Assembly: GCF_000024125.1 (NCBI RefSeq)
Contig: NC_013222.1
Coordinates: 1,054,001 to 1,118,000, forward strand
Reading direction: 5' to 3'
From: Robiginitalea biformata HTCC2501
GTDB lineage: Bacteria > Bacteroidota > Bacteroidia > Flavobacteriales > Flavobacteriaceae
Length of the DNA stretch: 64,000 bases
The notes beneath the pieces were generated by a model that saw only the letters and a program-made list of their open reading frames with translations, was not told the origin of the DNA and did not search any database. The translations under genes and the position numbers were made by a program. This document shows, piece by piece, positions 33,366 to 43,093 of the stretch. The stretch's first letter is position 1, and each line of letters opens with the position of its first letter.

Positions 33366-34040
33366 ATGGATGCGTTAATCCGGAATATGGAAGTGTCGAT
33401 CAACCCGGGACTGTATTTGAAAGACCCGCAGACTACCCGTTTGGGAAAGCGTATGGTGAGCTACGGAATCGCGATGATCTCCGAGATGGGAGTGGAAAAG
33501 TTCAATTTCCGGAAACTCGGGCAGGAAATCGGGTCGAATGAAAGCTCTGTCTACCGGTATTTTGAGAACAAACATAAATTTTTAATCTACCTCTGCTCCT
33601 GGTACTGGGGTTGGCTGGAACTCCGACTCGTTCAGGAAACACATGCCATTTCGGATCCGTCCAGCCGGCTGGAGCACGCCATCGATACGCTCACCCGCCC
33701 GGTGGTTACCGATGCCTCCTATGAACATATCGATGAGGTGGCCCTCCACCAGATTGTGGTCAATGAGTATTCGAAACCCTTCCTGACCCGGGAGGTGGAC
33801 CAGCAGAACCGGGACGGGTACTTTGAGATTTACAAACGCCTTGTGCACAGGCTGGCCGATATGATCCGGGCAGTTAACCCAGAGTATCCCTATTCGGTTT
33901 CCCTGTCCAGTTCGGTTATTGAGGGATCGCTGCATCAATTTTTCCTCGAGCAGCACTTCCCCTCCCTCACCGAACTCGAGGGGGTGCGCAACCATACGCG
34001 ATTTTTCATTCACCTGGTAACCAACACAATCCGAAAATAA
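33366..34040 (+). CDS. TetR family transcriptional regulator
   Basis: A 224-residue protein. The N-terminal helix-turn-helix is in FNFRKLGQEIGSNESSVYRYF (around residues 50-70; recognition helix SNESSVYRYF). The C-terminal ligand domain is rich in helices and aromatic residues. It is the first gene of a four-gene operon with ABC, HlyD and TolC proteins, and the half-sites upstream suggest autorepression. It likely senses a substrate of the exporter. Confidence 0.88.
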   Translation: MDALIRNMEVSINPGLYLKDPQTTRLGKRMVSYGIAMISEMGVEKFNFRKLGQEIGSNESSVYRYFENKHKFLIYLCSWYWGWLELRLVQETHAISDPSSRLEHAIDTLTRPVVTDASYEHIDEVALHQIVVNEYSKPFLTREVDQQNRDGYFEIYKRLVHRLADMIRAVNPEYPYSVSLSSSVIEGSLHQFFLEQHFPSLTELEGVRNHTRFFIHLVTNTIRK

Positions 34041-34053
34041 CCTACCCCCAACC

Positions 34054-35730
34054 ATGGCAAAAGCGATTATGACTACCTGGCAGCGCCTGATGGGGCTCCT
34101 GAACCTTGAGAAGAAAGACATCCTGCAGGTATTCTACTACGCAATCTTCGCGGGCCTTGTCAATTTGTCCCTGCCGCTTGGAATCCAGGCAATCATCAAC
34201 CTGATACAGGGGGCCCAGGTGAGCACTTCCTGGATTGTACTGGTAATTCTCGTTACCCTGGGGGTGGTCTTTGTCGGCGTCCTCCAGCTGATGCAGATCC
34301 GAATCATCGAGAATTTGCAGCAAAAGATATTTACCCGTTCCTCGTTTGAATTTGCCTTTCGGTTCCCGAAGATCCTGATGAGCGAGCTGACCCATTTTTA
34401 CCCGCCGGAACTGGCCAATCGTTTTTTTGATACGCTAACCGTTCAGAAATCGCTTTCCAAGATCCTGATCGATTTCCCGGCGGCCCTGCTCCAGATTCTC
34501 CTGGGCCTGCTGCTGCTTTCCTTCTACCACCCGTTTTTCATCGCCTACGGCATTTTACTGCTCCTGCTGATCTATGCGGTATTTAAGTTAACGGCAAAAA
34601 AGGGGCTGGAGACCAGTTTGGAGGAATCCAAGCACAAGTACCGGGTGGCCCACTGGATCCAGGAAGTGGCCCGGAGCATCGTAAGCTTTAAACTATCCGG
34701 GAAAACCTCCCTGGCCGTCGATAAGAACGACCATTTGGTAACCCGTTACCTGAAGGCCCGGGAGAGCCATTTCCGGGTGCTGGTATTGCAGTTTATCCAG
34801 ATGATCGGCTTTAAAGTCCTGGTCACGGCGGGGTTACTCATTATCGGCGGTTTGCTCGTCCTGAACCAGCAGATGAATATCGGCCAGTTTGTCGCTGCGG
34901 AGATTATCATCCTGCTGGTCATCACCTCGGTTGAAAAGCTCATTCTCGGCCTGGAATCCGCATACGACCTGCTCACGTCCCTGGAAAAACTCGGGCAGGT
35001 GGTGGACAAGGAACTCGAGCCCCTGGAAGGGGAGACCCCGCTGGATGAATCTGAAACCCTGGATGTAGAACTCCGGGAGATCACCTACCACTCTGCGGAC
35101 GAGCAGAAAACGATCATCGATCACTTTTCCGTTCAAATACCCTCCGGGAGTCGCATCGTGATCAAGGGCCCGTCCGGCTCGGGCAAGACCACGTTGCTTC
35201 GGCTCATAACCGGGATATTGCGGCCGGATTCGGGGCAGATTTTTGCCAACGGGATTTCCCTGGACAGCATGCTGCTGAACCATTACCGCTCGCAGCTCGG
35301 GCAGTGTCTGCCCGAGGAAACGCCCTTTGAAGGCACTTTGCTCGAAAACCTGACCTTTGGCAACCCGAACATCCCCATGGAGGAGGTGTACCGGGCCCTG
35401 GAACAAATCCGGTTGCTCTCGTTTGTCAAGGCGCTACCCCAGGGCCTCAAAACGGTCATCTATCCGGAAGGACGGCAATTCCCCTATGTGGTTGCCCGGA
35501 AAATCGTGCTGGCAAGGAGTATCCTGAACCGGCCAAAACTCCTTGCGCTCAAGGACCCCCTGGATCAGTTTGAACCCGGGGAAGCCAGTGAAATCATGGA
35601 TTTCCTGACCGATAAGGACAATCCCTGGTCCCTGGTAGTGGTTAGTTCCAACGACCGTTGGGAAGAGCAGTGCGCCCGTGTTCTGGAGATGGACTCCGGC
35701 AGATTAATCAAAGACTCCGGCCCATGTTGA
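34054..35730 (+). CDS. ABC exporter-like protein with degenerate ATPase domain
   Basis: A 558-residue half-transporter without a peptidase domain: six helices (about 25-300) then a nucleotide-binding domain (about 340-558). Walker A is intact (GPSGSGKTT, 372-380). The rest is not: the Q-loop position is Pro420, the LSGGQ signature reads PEGRQ (471-475), Walker B has Lys500-Asp501 in place of Asp-Glu, the D-loop is DQFE, and the switch histidine is Ser532. A homodimer could bind but hardly hydrolyse ATP by the usual mechanism. The gene starts 13 bases after TetR, and its end overlaps hlyD by 7 bases. It may still be a type I export component, but could act as a nucleotide-gated channel or need another ATPase. 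Confidence 0.88.
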   Translation: MAKAIMTTWQRLMGLLNLEKKDILQVFYYAIFAGLVNLSLPLGIQAIINLIQGAQVSTSWIVLVILVTLGVVFVGVLQLMQIRIIENLQQKIFTRSSFEFAFRFPKILMSELTHFYPPELANRFFDTLTVQKSLSKILIDFPAALLQILLGLLLLSFYHPFFIAYGILLLLLIYAVFKLTAKKGLETSLEESKHKYRVAHWIQEVARSIVSFKLSGKTSLAVDKNDHLVTRYLKARESHFRVLVLQFIQMIGFKVLVTAGLLIIGGLLVLNQQMNIGQFVAAEIIILLVITSVEKLILGLESAYDLLTSLEKLGQVVDKELEPLEGETPLDESETLDVELREITYHSADEQKTIIDHFSVQIPSGSRIVIKGPSGSGKTTLLRLITGILRPDSGQIFANGISLDSMLLNHYRSQLGQCLPEETPFEGTLLENLTFGNPNIPMEEVYRALEQIRLLSFVKALPQGLKTVIYPEGRQFPYVVARKIVLARSILNRPKLLALKDPLDQFEPGEASEIMDFLTDKDNPWSLVVVSSNDRWEEQCARVLEMDSGRLIKDSGPC

Positions 35731-37085
35731 ATATCACAAAGAACAGACTGAACCGGGACGTGGACCTGCGGCAATTCGAGTCGGGGCGACTGGTCATCCA
35801 CCAGCGGTACTACAAACATTTTAATCGCTTCCTGCTGGCCTTTGCAGGTATTGCGGTGATCATCCTGTTTTTGCCTTGGACACAGACCGTCAGCGGGACG
35901 GGGTATCTCACCACCCTGCGGCCCGACCAGCGGCCCCAGACGGTGCAATCACCCATCCCCGGACGGATCGAGAAATGGCATGTCCGGGAAGGGGACTTTG
36001 TCCTTGCAGGCGATACGATCCTGGTCATGTCGGAAGTCAAAGACGAATACTTCGACCCGCAGCTCGTAGACCGCACGCGTCAGCAGATCGATGCGAAAAG
36101 CCGGTCGGTGGGATCCTATCAGGAGAAGGTACGGGCACTGGAGAACCAGGTAGCCGCCCTGGGCCAGGAGCAGGCCCTGAAACTCGAACAGACGCGGAAT
36201 AAGCTCATGCAGGCCCGGTTAAAAGTCAAGAGCGACAGTATTGACCTGGAGGCTGCCCGTACAGGGATTTCCATTGCCCAGCGGCAGTACGACCGGACCA
36301 GTACCCTCGAGGAGGAAGGTCTCAAGGCAGTCACGGATGTGGAAGAGAAACGGCTCAAGCTCCAGGAGGCGCAGGCGAAGCTCATATCGGCGGAAAACAA
36401 GTTGCTGGCGAGCAAGAATGAGGTGTTGAACGCCCGGATGGAAGTGGGGCGCATTCAGGCCGAGTATCAGGACAAGGTCGCCAAAGCGCAAAGTGAGCTA
36501 TTTACGGCCCAGTCGGCACAATTCGATACGGAGGCCCAGGTGACCAAATTGGAAAACCAGTTCACGAATTACGAGCGGCGGCGCGAATTGAACGTGATCC
36601 GCGCGCCCCAGGCAGGGTACGTCAACAAAGCGCTGCAGGCCGGGATCGGCCAGACCTTCAAGGAGGGCGAACAGTTGGTGAGCATCATGCCGGCGTCCGT
36701 AGACCTGGCGGTGGAAGCCTACATTTCCCCCATCGACCTGCCGCTCATCCACGTGGGCGAGAAGTTCCGGATCCAGTTTGACGGCTGGCCGGCCATCGTG
36801 TTCAGCGGGTGGCCCAATATCTCCTTCGGGACCTACGGGGGGGTTGTTGTGGCCATCGAAACCTATATCAGCCCGAATGGCAAGTACCGCATATTGATAG
36901 CCCCGGACCCGGACGACCACCCCTGGCCGGACAAGATCCGCGTCGGGTCCGGGGCGAACAGCCTGGCATTGCTCGAAGATGTACCCATCTGGTTTGAAGT
37001 CTGGCGGCAACTCAACGGATTCCCGCCAAACTACTACACCCCGGAGCGGTCGGCGGCGGGATTAAGCGGAAAAAACCAGCCATGA
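35724..37085 (+). CDS. HlyD family membrane fusion protein
   Basis: A 453-residue periplasmic adaptor. One helix near residues 36-53 anchors it. Then comes the lipoyl-like half (TVQSPIPGRIEKWHVREGDF), a long coiled-coil hairpin (about 125-300; DRTRQQIDAKSR to NQFTNYERRR), the returning lipoyl half (VIRAPQAGYVNK) and beta-barrel. It links the inner-membrane protein to the TolC protein. The ATG overlaps the ABC stop, so the genes are coupled. Confidence 0.93.
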   Translation: MLNITKNRLNRDVDLRQFESGRLVIHQRYYKHFNRFLLAFAGIAVIILFLPWTQTVSGTGYLTTLRPDQRPQTVQSPIPGRIEKWHVREGDFVLAGDTILVMSEVKDEYFDPQLVDRTRQQIDAKSRSVGSYQEKVRALENQVAALGQEQALKLEQTRNKLMQARLKVKSDSIDLEAARTGISIAQRQYDRTSTLEEEGLKAVTDVEEKRLKLQEAQAKLISAENKLLASKNEVLNARMEVGRIQAEYQDKVAKAQSELFTAQSAQFDTEAQVTKLENQFTNYERRRELNVIRAPQAGYVNKALQAGIGQTFKEGEQLVSIMPASVDLAVEAYISPIDLPLIHVGEKFRIQFDGWPAIVFSGWPNISFGTYGGVVVAIETYISPNGKYRILIAPDPDDHPWPDKIRVGSGANSLALLEDVPIWFEVWRQLNGFPPNYYTPERSAAGLSGKNQP

Positions 37086-38539
37086 AGATACCGGTGATTC
37101 TCATCGCGTGCATCTGCTGCCTGGCGGGGCTTCAGGCCCAACCAGGCAACCTCCCCGAACGGGCCGGCAACCCGGAAGGCCAATCGGACACCCTGGTTTT
37201 GGGGTTCCGGGAATTCATTGCGCAGGTCAAACAGTTCCACCCGCTGGCCCGTCAGGCGCGGCTCGTCCTGGACGCGGGGGAAGCCGGTTTGTTGCAGGCC
37301 CGCGGTGGCTTCGATCCGAAACTCGAGGTAGACCTCGAGCGGAAAGAGTTCAAGGGCACCGAATACTACGACCGCCTGAACGCCACTTTTAAGATTCCCA
37401 CCTGGTACGGCGTGGAATTTAAGGGGCAGTTTTCCGAGAATGACGGGGCCTTCCTGAACCCGGACGAGGCCCTGCCGGACGCGGGGTTGTACAGCGCCGG
37501 GGTTTCCGTATCGGTTGGCCGGGGCATCTGGATGGATAAAAGGATGGCGGTGCTGAAGAAGGCCCGGCTCTACCGCCAACAGAGCCAGGCAGATCTGGAG
37601 CTCCTGGTAAACGCCCTTCTTTTTGAGGCCTCCCTGGCGTATTTTGACTGGTTGCAGGCCTATCAGGATCTCGCCGTTTTTGAAGGGTTTGTGCGGAATG
37701 CCCGGGTGCGGCTGGAAGGCATCCGCCAAAGTGCCCTGGCCGGGGACCGGCCTACCATCGACACGGTGGAGGCGCGCATCGCCTTTGCCAACCGGCGCCT
37801 CAGCCTGGAACAGGCCCGGGTTCGCACTACACAGGCCGCCCTGGAGGTGTCTACCTATTTGTGGCTGGAAGACGACCTGCCCGTGGAACTCCAACCCTGG
37901 GTGGTTCCCGAGGTCAATCCGGCACTGTCCGTAGACCGGGCCCTGGGTCTGGACCTGGAATTGGGCGAAGACTGGATTTCCGCCGAACACCCGAAGCTGC
38001 GCTCCCTCCAGTATAAATTGGAGGCCCTCGATGTGGAGCGCCAATTGAAGGCCAGCCGGTTGCTCCCCGAGATTGACCTGGAATACAACTTCCTGACCGA
38101 GACGCCCGAATTGCTGAACTCCTTCGATACGGGTCAGTACAAAGGGGGCCTCAGTTTCCGGATGCCGCTGTTCCTCCGGAAGGAACGGGGGGAACTCAAA
38201 CTGGCCAAAATCCGGTTTCGGGACACGGAACTCGAAAGGCTCAGCACCCAGGTGGGGATTCGGAACAAGGTTTTGGGTATCTTTACCGAGTTGGAGTCCT
38301 TTGAGACCCAGAACAGCCTGATCCGGGATATTGTCAGGGACTACGATCAGCTGCTTCGCGCCGAGGAGCGGAAGTTTGAATTCGGAGAGAGTTCCGTGTT
38401 CCTGATCAACTCCCGGGAACGGGCCCTGATCGACGCCCGCCTGAAATCGAATGAAGTGGGCAACAAGTTCCTTTCTGCCAAGGCGAAGCTCTTCCAGGCA
38501 CTGGCGCTGGGGCAGGAGGAGGTTGGGGAACAACCCTGA
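37082..38539 (+). CDS. TolC family outer membrane protein
   Basis: A 485-residue protein with a signal peptide (cleavage near GLQAQ, residue 19). It has the TolC/OEP helical repeat layout: two long helical halves (ALAYFDWLQAYQDL region and the second near ELERLSTQVGIRNKV) with a barrel insertion in each. The last gene of the operon that can share one transcript, overlapping hlyD by 4 bases. Together with the ABC and HlyD proteins it would form a channel across both membranes. Confidence 0.92.
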   Translation: MKIPVILIACICCLAGLQAQPGNLPERAGNPEGQSDTLVLGFREFIAQVKQFHPLARQARLVLDAGEAGLLQARGGFDPKLEVDLERKEFKGTEYYDRLNATFKIPTWYGVEFKGQFSENDGAFLNPDEALPDAGLYSAGVSVSVGRGIWMDKRMAVLKKARLYRQQSQADLELLVNALLFEASLAYFDWLQAYQDLAVFEGFVRNARVRLEGIRQSALAGDRPTIDTVEARIAFANRRLSLEQARVRTTQAALEVSTYLWLEDDLPVELQPWVVPEVNPALSVDRALGLDLELGEDWISAEHPKLRSLQYKLEALDVERQLKASRLLPEIDLEYNFLTETPELLNSFDTGQYKGGLSFRMPLFLRKERGELKLAKIRFRDTELERLSTQVGIRNKVLGIFTELESFETQNSLIRDIVRDYDQLLRAEERKFEFGESSVFLINSRERALIDARLKSNEVGNKFLSAKAKLFQALALGQEEVGEQP

Positions 38540-38654
38540 GAAGGCATCGAGCAGCGCGCCAGCGGATACTCCGGGTTGCAGAAAAGACCCGCCGTGTATC
38601 CATTTAACGGCCCGCCAGTGTAAATTCGCGACGCAGTCCAAACCCGCAACCGCC

Positions 38655-39521
38655 ATGAAACAACGCAGCCGCACCGCCCGGAATATCCTGATAGACACCT
38701 TTTACATCGTGCTGGGGATTGCCTCGGCCGCCTTCGGCCTGGAAAGTTTCCTGTTGCCCAACCGGTTTATCGACGGGGGCGCCACAGGGATCTCCCTGTT
38801 GATCTCCAGCGTGGCGGACGCACCCCTCGCCCTGCTCATCGTTTTGGTAAATATCCCATTCCTGGTCTTCGGATACCGGGTGGTGGGACGGGGTTTTGTG
38901 CTGCGGGCCGCCCTGGCCATCCTGGGCCTGGCCGTCTCCCTGACCCTGTTCGAGTACCCGGAAGTGACGGACGACCCGTTGCTCGTTTCCGTGTTTGGCG
39001 GTTTTTTCCTCGGGGCGGGGATCGGCCTGTCCATCCGGGGAGGCGGCGTGCTGGACGGCACCGAAGTCCTGGCCATCTACCTGAGTAAGAAACTGCGGGT
39101 GAAAATCGGGGATGTAATCGTGATGATCAATATCGTGATTTTTGTCGCGGCCGCCTACCTGCTCTCCCTGGAAGCGGCCCTCTATTCGATGCTCACCTAC
39201 CTGGCGGCATCCAAAACGCTCGATTTTGTGGTAGACGGGGTGGAGGAATATCACGGGGTGACGATCATTTCGGAGAAAAGCGACGCAATCCGCGAAATGC
39301 TTATCGAGAAACTCGGGCGCGGGGTGACCCTGTTACCCGCCCGGGGCGGTTACCGGGTTAGCGGAGGCCACCGGAGCTACGAGGCGGTGTTTTCGGTGAT
39401 CACGCGATTGGAAATCAGCAGGTTGTATCGTGAACTGGATGAAATTGACCCCGGGGCCTTTGTGGTGATGCACCGTATTAGCGATACGCGGGGCGGGATG
39501 ATCAAGAAACGCCGGCTCTAG
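38655..39521 (+). CDS. YitT/DUF2179 family membrane protein
   Basis: A 288-residue protein. Five or six transmembrane helices (about 10-170; FGLESFLLPNRFIDGGATGIS signature) precede a cytoplasmic DUF2179 domain (about 205-288; VTIISEKSDAIREMLIEKLG). Function unknown, possibly a transporter. It lies 115 bases after the TolC gene with no clear promoter and may or may not share that transcript. Confidence 0.85.
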   Translation: MKQRSRTARNILIDTFYIVLGIASAAFGLESFLLPNRFIDGGATGISLLISSVADAPLALLIVLVNIPFLVFGYRVVGRGFVLRAALAILGLAVSLTLFEYPEVTDDPLLVSVFGGFFLGAGIGLSIRGGGVLDGTEVLAIYLSKKLRVKIGDVIVMINIVIFVAAAYLLSLEAALYSMLTYLAASKTLDFVVDGVEEYHGVTIISEKSDAIREMLIEKLGRGVTLLPARGGYRVSGGHRSYEAVFSVITRLEISRLYRELDEIDPGAFVVMHRISDTRGGMIKKRRL

Positions 39522-39571
39522 CTTGTTGCCGGAGGGTCTGCGGCGGGGCCGATCCGGGCCTGCAAGCGAAC

Positions 39572-40294
39572 TTATTTGCTGATAAAGAGATAGGTAATCG
39601 AGCCCTTCTGCCCGTCCCGGGTGGCCGGGCTGAAACGCGCCCGTTGCGCATAGGCGATCGCATTCTCCACCAGGCAGCCATTCGATGTGGAGGAACTGTT
39701 CGCGTTGAAGTGTGCATCGGTGACATACCCCTGGCGGTCCACTTCGATGTTGACCACCACTTTACCCCCTTCGATACAGGTGTAGATGGGGGGCGGCAAC
39801 TCATAGGCATTGCGGTCTACCAGGGAATAGGAGATGGAAGTCCGCTTGTCCTTCAGGTAATTCGTGTACTCTTTTTTTACAGCCTCCTTTTCCCCCAGCA
39901 ACTCCCGGGAAGCTTCCCGTTTTTGTGCGAGTTCCCTGAGGTGATCCGAAAATGCTGCGTTGTCTTCCGAAAGGTCGGAACCGGGGTCTGAGTCGGAGAG
40001 TTCCTGGCGCTCCTCGAGGATTTCCTGAAGGGTTTTCAGGGGTTCGGGATTGCCGAAACTGGGTTTCGCCGTCTCGTTAAAGGCCATGTGGCTTTCGACG
40101 TCGGCCTGCTGGGTCTCCTCCACCTCCTGCTCTTCCTCCACCAGGGTCTCCAGGTCTTCCTCGGAAAGGCTCATCTCGATTACGTACTCCTCGGCCTGTA
40201 CGCTGCCCAGATGTATGTTGAACAGGGTCAATACCACGATTCCCAGCGTAAAGCCGGTAATGAGAAGCGATAATTGACTGCGGTTCAACTGCAT
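39572..40294 (-). CDS. TonB-like protein
   Basis: A 240-residue protein with one N-terminal membrane helix (about 8-28), a long acidic periplasmic linker (VEEEQEVEETQQADVESH and onwards) and a TonB C-terminal-like domain (about 160-240; GGKVVVNIEVDRQGYVTDA). The linker is Glu-rich rather than the usual Pro/Lys-rich type. ExbB/ExbD genes are not adjacent. It may power TonB receptors such as the one at 19863, or act in envelope signalling. Confidence 0.78.
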   Translation of the reverse strand: MQLNRSQLSLLITGFTLGIVVLTLFNIHLGSVQAEEYVIEMSLSEEDLETLVEEEQEVEETQQADVESHMAFNETAKPSFGNPEPLKTLQEILEERQELSDSDPGSDLSEDNAAFSDHLRELAQKREASRELLGEKEAVKKEYTNYLKDKRTSISYSLVDRNAYELPPPIYTCIEGGKVVVNIEVDRQGYVTDAHFNANSSSTSNGCLVENAIAYAQRARFSPATRDGQKGSITYLFISK

Positions 40295-40382
40295 AATCCT
40301 AATAACCCTTATTTCTGTATTTTATTTCATGCCGGCGCCGGATACTGCGGCCGCCGATGTTGTCCATGTGCCGTGTAACGGG

Positions 40383-41093
40383 TCAGACATCGAAGCCCTT
40401 TTCCCGAAATGCTTCCCGGAATGCGTCCGGGGTATGGGCTTTATTTACGGAATACGGACCCGTTTTGGTTCTTTTCAATGCAGAAAGATACGCCCCGGAA
40501 CCCAGAAATTGCCCGAAATCATGGGCCAGGGAGCGGATATAGGTGCCTTTGCTGCAGGTGACGCGGAAATCCACTTCGGGCAGCGCAATCCGGGTCAGCT
40601 CAAAGGCATCGATCCGGACCACGCGGGTAGGGATATCCACTTGCTGGCCTTTCCTGGCGTACTCATAGAGCCGCTTGCCGTCTTTTTTAATCGCTGAAAA
40701 AACAGGGGGTTGTTGCCGGATTTCACCGGTAAAGGCCCGGGTTGCCTCCAAAAGGGCCTCCGGGGTAATATGTTCGGTGGGGTAGGTGCCTTCCGGGGGG
40801 GTCTCCAGGTCGTAGGACGCCGTGACTGCGCCCAATCGGATGGTCCCGGTATACTCCTTGGGCAGGCCCTGCAGGCCGGCAATTTGTTTCGTGGCCTTCC
40901 CCGTGCAGATCAACAGCAGGCCTGTGGCGAGCGGGTCCAGGGTCCCGGCGTGCCCCACCTTGATTTTCTTGAGGGAAAAAGCGCGCCGGAGCGTCCATTT
41001 AACAGCGTTCAGCGCCTGGAATGACGACCATTCGTACGGTTTGTCGATCAGCAGGACCTGACCGCTTAGGTAGGATTCTTTGCTAAATTCCAA
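40383..41093 (-). CDS. truB: tRNA pseudouridine55 synthase
   Basis: A 236-residue TruB. The catalytic Asp lies in GHAGTLDPLATGLL (around residue 50), and the RNA-binding segment YTGTIRLGAVTASYDLE follows. It isomerises U55 in the T-loop of tRNAs. It follows uppP by 24 bases, as commonly seen in Bacteroidota. Confidence 0.96.
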   Translation of the reverse strand: MEFSKESYLSGQVLLIDKPYEWSSFQALNAVKWTLRRAFSLKKIKVGHAGTLDPLATGLLLICTGKATKQIAGLQGLPKEYTGTIRLGAVTASYDLETPPEGTYPTEHITPEALLEATRAFTGEIRQQPPVFSAIKKDGKRLYEYARKGQQVDIPTRVVRIDAFELTRIALPEVDFRVTCSKGTYIRSLAHDFGQFLGSGAYLSALKRTKTGPYSVNKAHTPDAFREAFREKGFDV

Positions 41094-41117
41094 TTGTAGT
41101 TCTTTGGGGGTGCCGGG

Positions 41118-41918
41118 TTAACCGGCGAGCCAGGTTCCCAACCCGATGGCCAGGAGACCTGCCAGCAGGCAATATACGGCAAAATAGGTTAGTTTGCTGT
41201 TGCGGACCAGGCGGATCATCCAGGTGCATGCCAGCAGGCCCGAGAGGAACGCTGCCGCAAAACCGGCCGCAACGGGCACGGTATTCCCGCTTTCGAACAC
41301 CAGGCCGCCGTCCAGGAGGTCCTTGGCGATTTTGCCCAGGATCAGGGGGACCACCATCAGGAAGGAAAAACGGGCAGCCTTCGATTTATCGACCCCCAGC
41401 AGGACGCTGGTGGCGATAGTGGCCCCGCTCCGCGAGATGCCGGGGAGCAGTGCCACGGCCTGCGCGATGCCGATTACAAAGGAATTGACGTATGAAACGG
41501 GCCGCTGGGTCTGCCGGGCCCTGTCTGCCAGGAAGAGGAGCAAGGCCGTAATCAGCAGCATACAGCCGACAAAGACGATGCTGCCCCCGAAAAACATTTC
41601 GAGTTGTTCCTCCAGAAAGAAACCGATCAGTGCAGCCGGGACCATGGACAGCACAATTTTCGCCGAAAACCGCGTGGCCTCGTTGTCGCGGAACTGGAAG
41701 AGCCCGCCCAGGATTTCAGCTACGTCCCGGCGATAGACCACCAGGGTGCTGAGGGCCGTGGCAAAATGCAGTACCACCGTAAAAAGCAGGCTTTCTTCAG
41801 GCAGGGAATCGTCGCCCAGGAGGGCCTTGCCGAGTTCCAGGTGGCCGCTGGATGATACGGGGAGGAATTCGGTGAGTCCCTGGATAATCCCGAGCAGGAT
41901 GGCATCGATGAGCTCCAA
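41118..41918 (-). CDS. uppP: Undecaprenyl-diphosphatase (BacA type)
   Basis: A 266-residue protein with about eight helices. The two catalytic motifs are present: GLTEFLPVSSSGHLEL (residues 14-29) and PGISRSGATI (about residue 158). It regenerates undecaprenyl phosphate for cell-wall and polysaccharide synthesis and confers bacitracin resistance. Between DUF3098 and truB. Confidence 0.96.
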   Translation of the reverse strand: MELIDAILLGIIQGLTEFLPVSSSGHLELGKALLGDDSLPEESLLFTVVLHFATALSTLVVYRRDVAEILGGLFQFRDNEATRFSAKIVLSMVPAALIGFFLEEQLEMFFGGSIVFVGCMLLITALLLFLADRARQTQRPVSYVNSFVIGIAQAVALLPGISRSGATIATSVLLGVDKSKAARFSFLMVVPLILGKIAKDLLDGGLVFESGNTVPVAAGFAAAFLSGLLACTWMIRLVRNSKLTYFAVYCLLAGLLAIGLGTWLAG

Positions 41919-41923
41919 GGATC

Positions 41924-42196
41924 CTAGCTGGATTTTTTCTTGTGGGGGTTCGCGAGAATCGCATAGACCTGAATCCCCAACCCGATCAGGACCAGGGTAG
42001 GCGCCAGGCGGATACGCCGGAAACTGAAGATTTCCGGGTTAAAGACGTTCGGGTCGTCGCTGCCCCCGCCCGCCATCAGGATATAGCCGAGGGCGATAAA
42101 GCCGAGGCCGACAGCCATGAGTATGTAGTTTCGCTTCTGGAATATAAACTCCCGCTTGGGCTTCTGGCTTTCCGGGGATTTGTGTTTTTTACTCAT
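41924..42196 (-). CDS. DUF3098 membrane protein
   Basis: A 90-residue protein with two transmembrane helices (about 26-44 and 63-82), a basic N-terminus (SKKHKSPESQKPKREFIFQK) and FNPEIFSFRRI before the second helix. This pattern is DUF3098, nearly always found between ftsX and uppP in Bacteroidota. It may help the FtsX or UppP complex. The start lies 18 bases downstream of ftsX. Confidence 0.85.
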   Translation of the reverse strand: MSKKHKSPESQKPKREFIFQKRNYILMAVGLGFIALGYILMAGGGSDDPNVFNPEIFSFRRIRLAPTLVLIGLGIQVYAILANPHKKKSS

Positions 42197-42214
42197 GCGA
42201 CAAAGGTAATGAAC

Positions 42215-43093
42215 CTAATAATATAAATCGTCCGTCCGCAGGTTCAGGAAGCGCTGCGTGGCAAAAAAGGTGCTGATTCCGGCAATGAATATGCCGAGCA
42301 GGAAAACGACCCCAAAGAGCAACCCGATTTGCGGGAGGTCGTCCAGCAGCCCCAGTTCCGGGAAGTTGCCGTCCAGGTAAACCAGCAGGCCGTAGAGTGC
42401 CAAAAGTGCCAGGCAGGCTCCGATCATCCCGAGTTTGACACTGGTGGCGATAAACGGCCGGCGGATAAAAGCCTTGGTGGCCCCCACCATTTGCATCGTC
42501 TTGATGATAAACCGGCGGGAATAGATCGAAAGCCGGATGGAGGAGTTGATGAGCAGCACGGCGATCAGCGTGAAAACCGCCGAGGCCACCAGGATGCCCA
42601 GCCCGATCCGCTGGACGTTTTCACTCAGCAATTCGATGGTGGGCCGGTCGTAGCTCACTTCTTCCACAAAAGATTTTTCCCCGATGACCCCGGCGATGGA
42701 ATCGACCTGTACCGGGGAGACAAACGCGGCATTCAGCTGGACGTCAATGGAGTTTTTTAAGGGGTTGTACCCGAGGAATTCCATAAAATTCTCGCCGATC
42801 TCCTCGCTGTGCAATTCGGCGGCTTCCTCCTTGGATACGTACACGGCCGATTTGGTGTAATCCGCCATCACCAGGCTTTTTTGGAGCTGGTCAATTTCCA
42901 CCTGTTTGGCGGAATCCCGGAAAAACACGGAAATCGTGATCTGTTCCTTGAAATGGTCGCCGAGTTTCTGGGTGTTGAGGACCAGCAGCCCGAGTATTCC
43001 CAGGAGGAAGAGCACGAGGCCGATGCTCAGAGTCACCGAAAAATAAGAGGATATCAGCTTCCGTTTCTGGTAGCGTTCAAAAGACTTGCTCAT
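42215..43093 (-). CDS. ftsX: Cell division protein FtsX
   Basis: A 292-residue FtsX: TM1 (about 17-37), a periplasmic extracellular domain (about 45-160), then three C-terminal helices of the FtsX fold (LIAVLLINSSIRLSIYSRRF loop). FtsX transmits ATP-driven signals from FtsE to cell-wall hydrolases. No ftsE is adjacent; in Bacteroidota it is often unlinked. First gene of the ftsX-DUF3098-uppP-truB run. Confidence 0.94.
   Translation of the reverse strand: MSKSFERYQKRKLISSYFSVTLSIGLVLFLLGILGLLVLNTQKLGDHFKEQITISVFFRDSAKQVEIDQLQKSLVMADYTKSAVYVSKEEAAELHSEEIGENFMEFLGYNPLKNSIDVQLNAAFVSPVQVDSIAGVIGEKSFVEEVSYDRPTIELLSENVQRIGLGILVASAVFTLIAVLLINSSIRLSIYSRRFIIKTMQMVGATKAFIRRPFIATSVKLGMIGACLALLALYGLLVYLDGNFPELGLLDDLPQIGLLFGVVFLLGIFIAGISTFFATQRFLNLRTDDLYY

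Noticed and set aside
37034..38698. 554-codon minus-strand frame opposite TolC
   Set aside because: Antisense shadow of the TolC gene with no recognisable domain.
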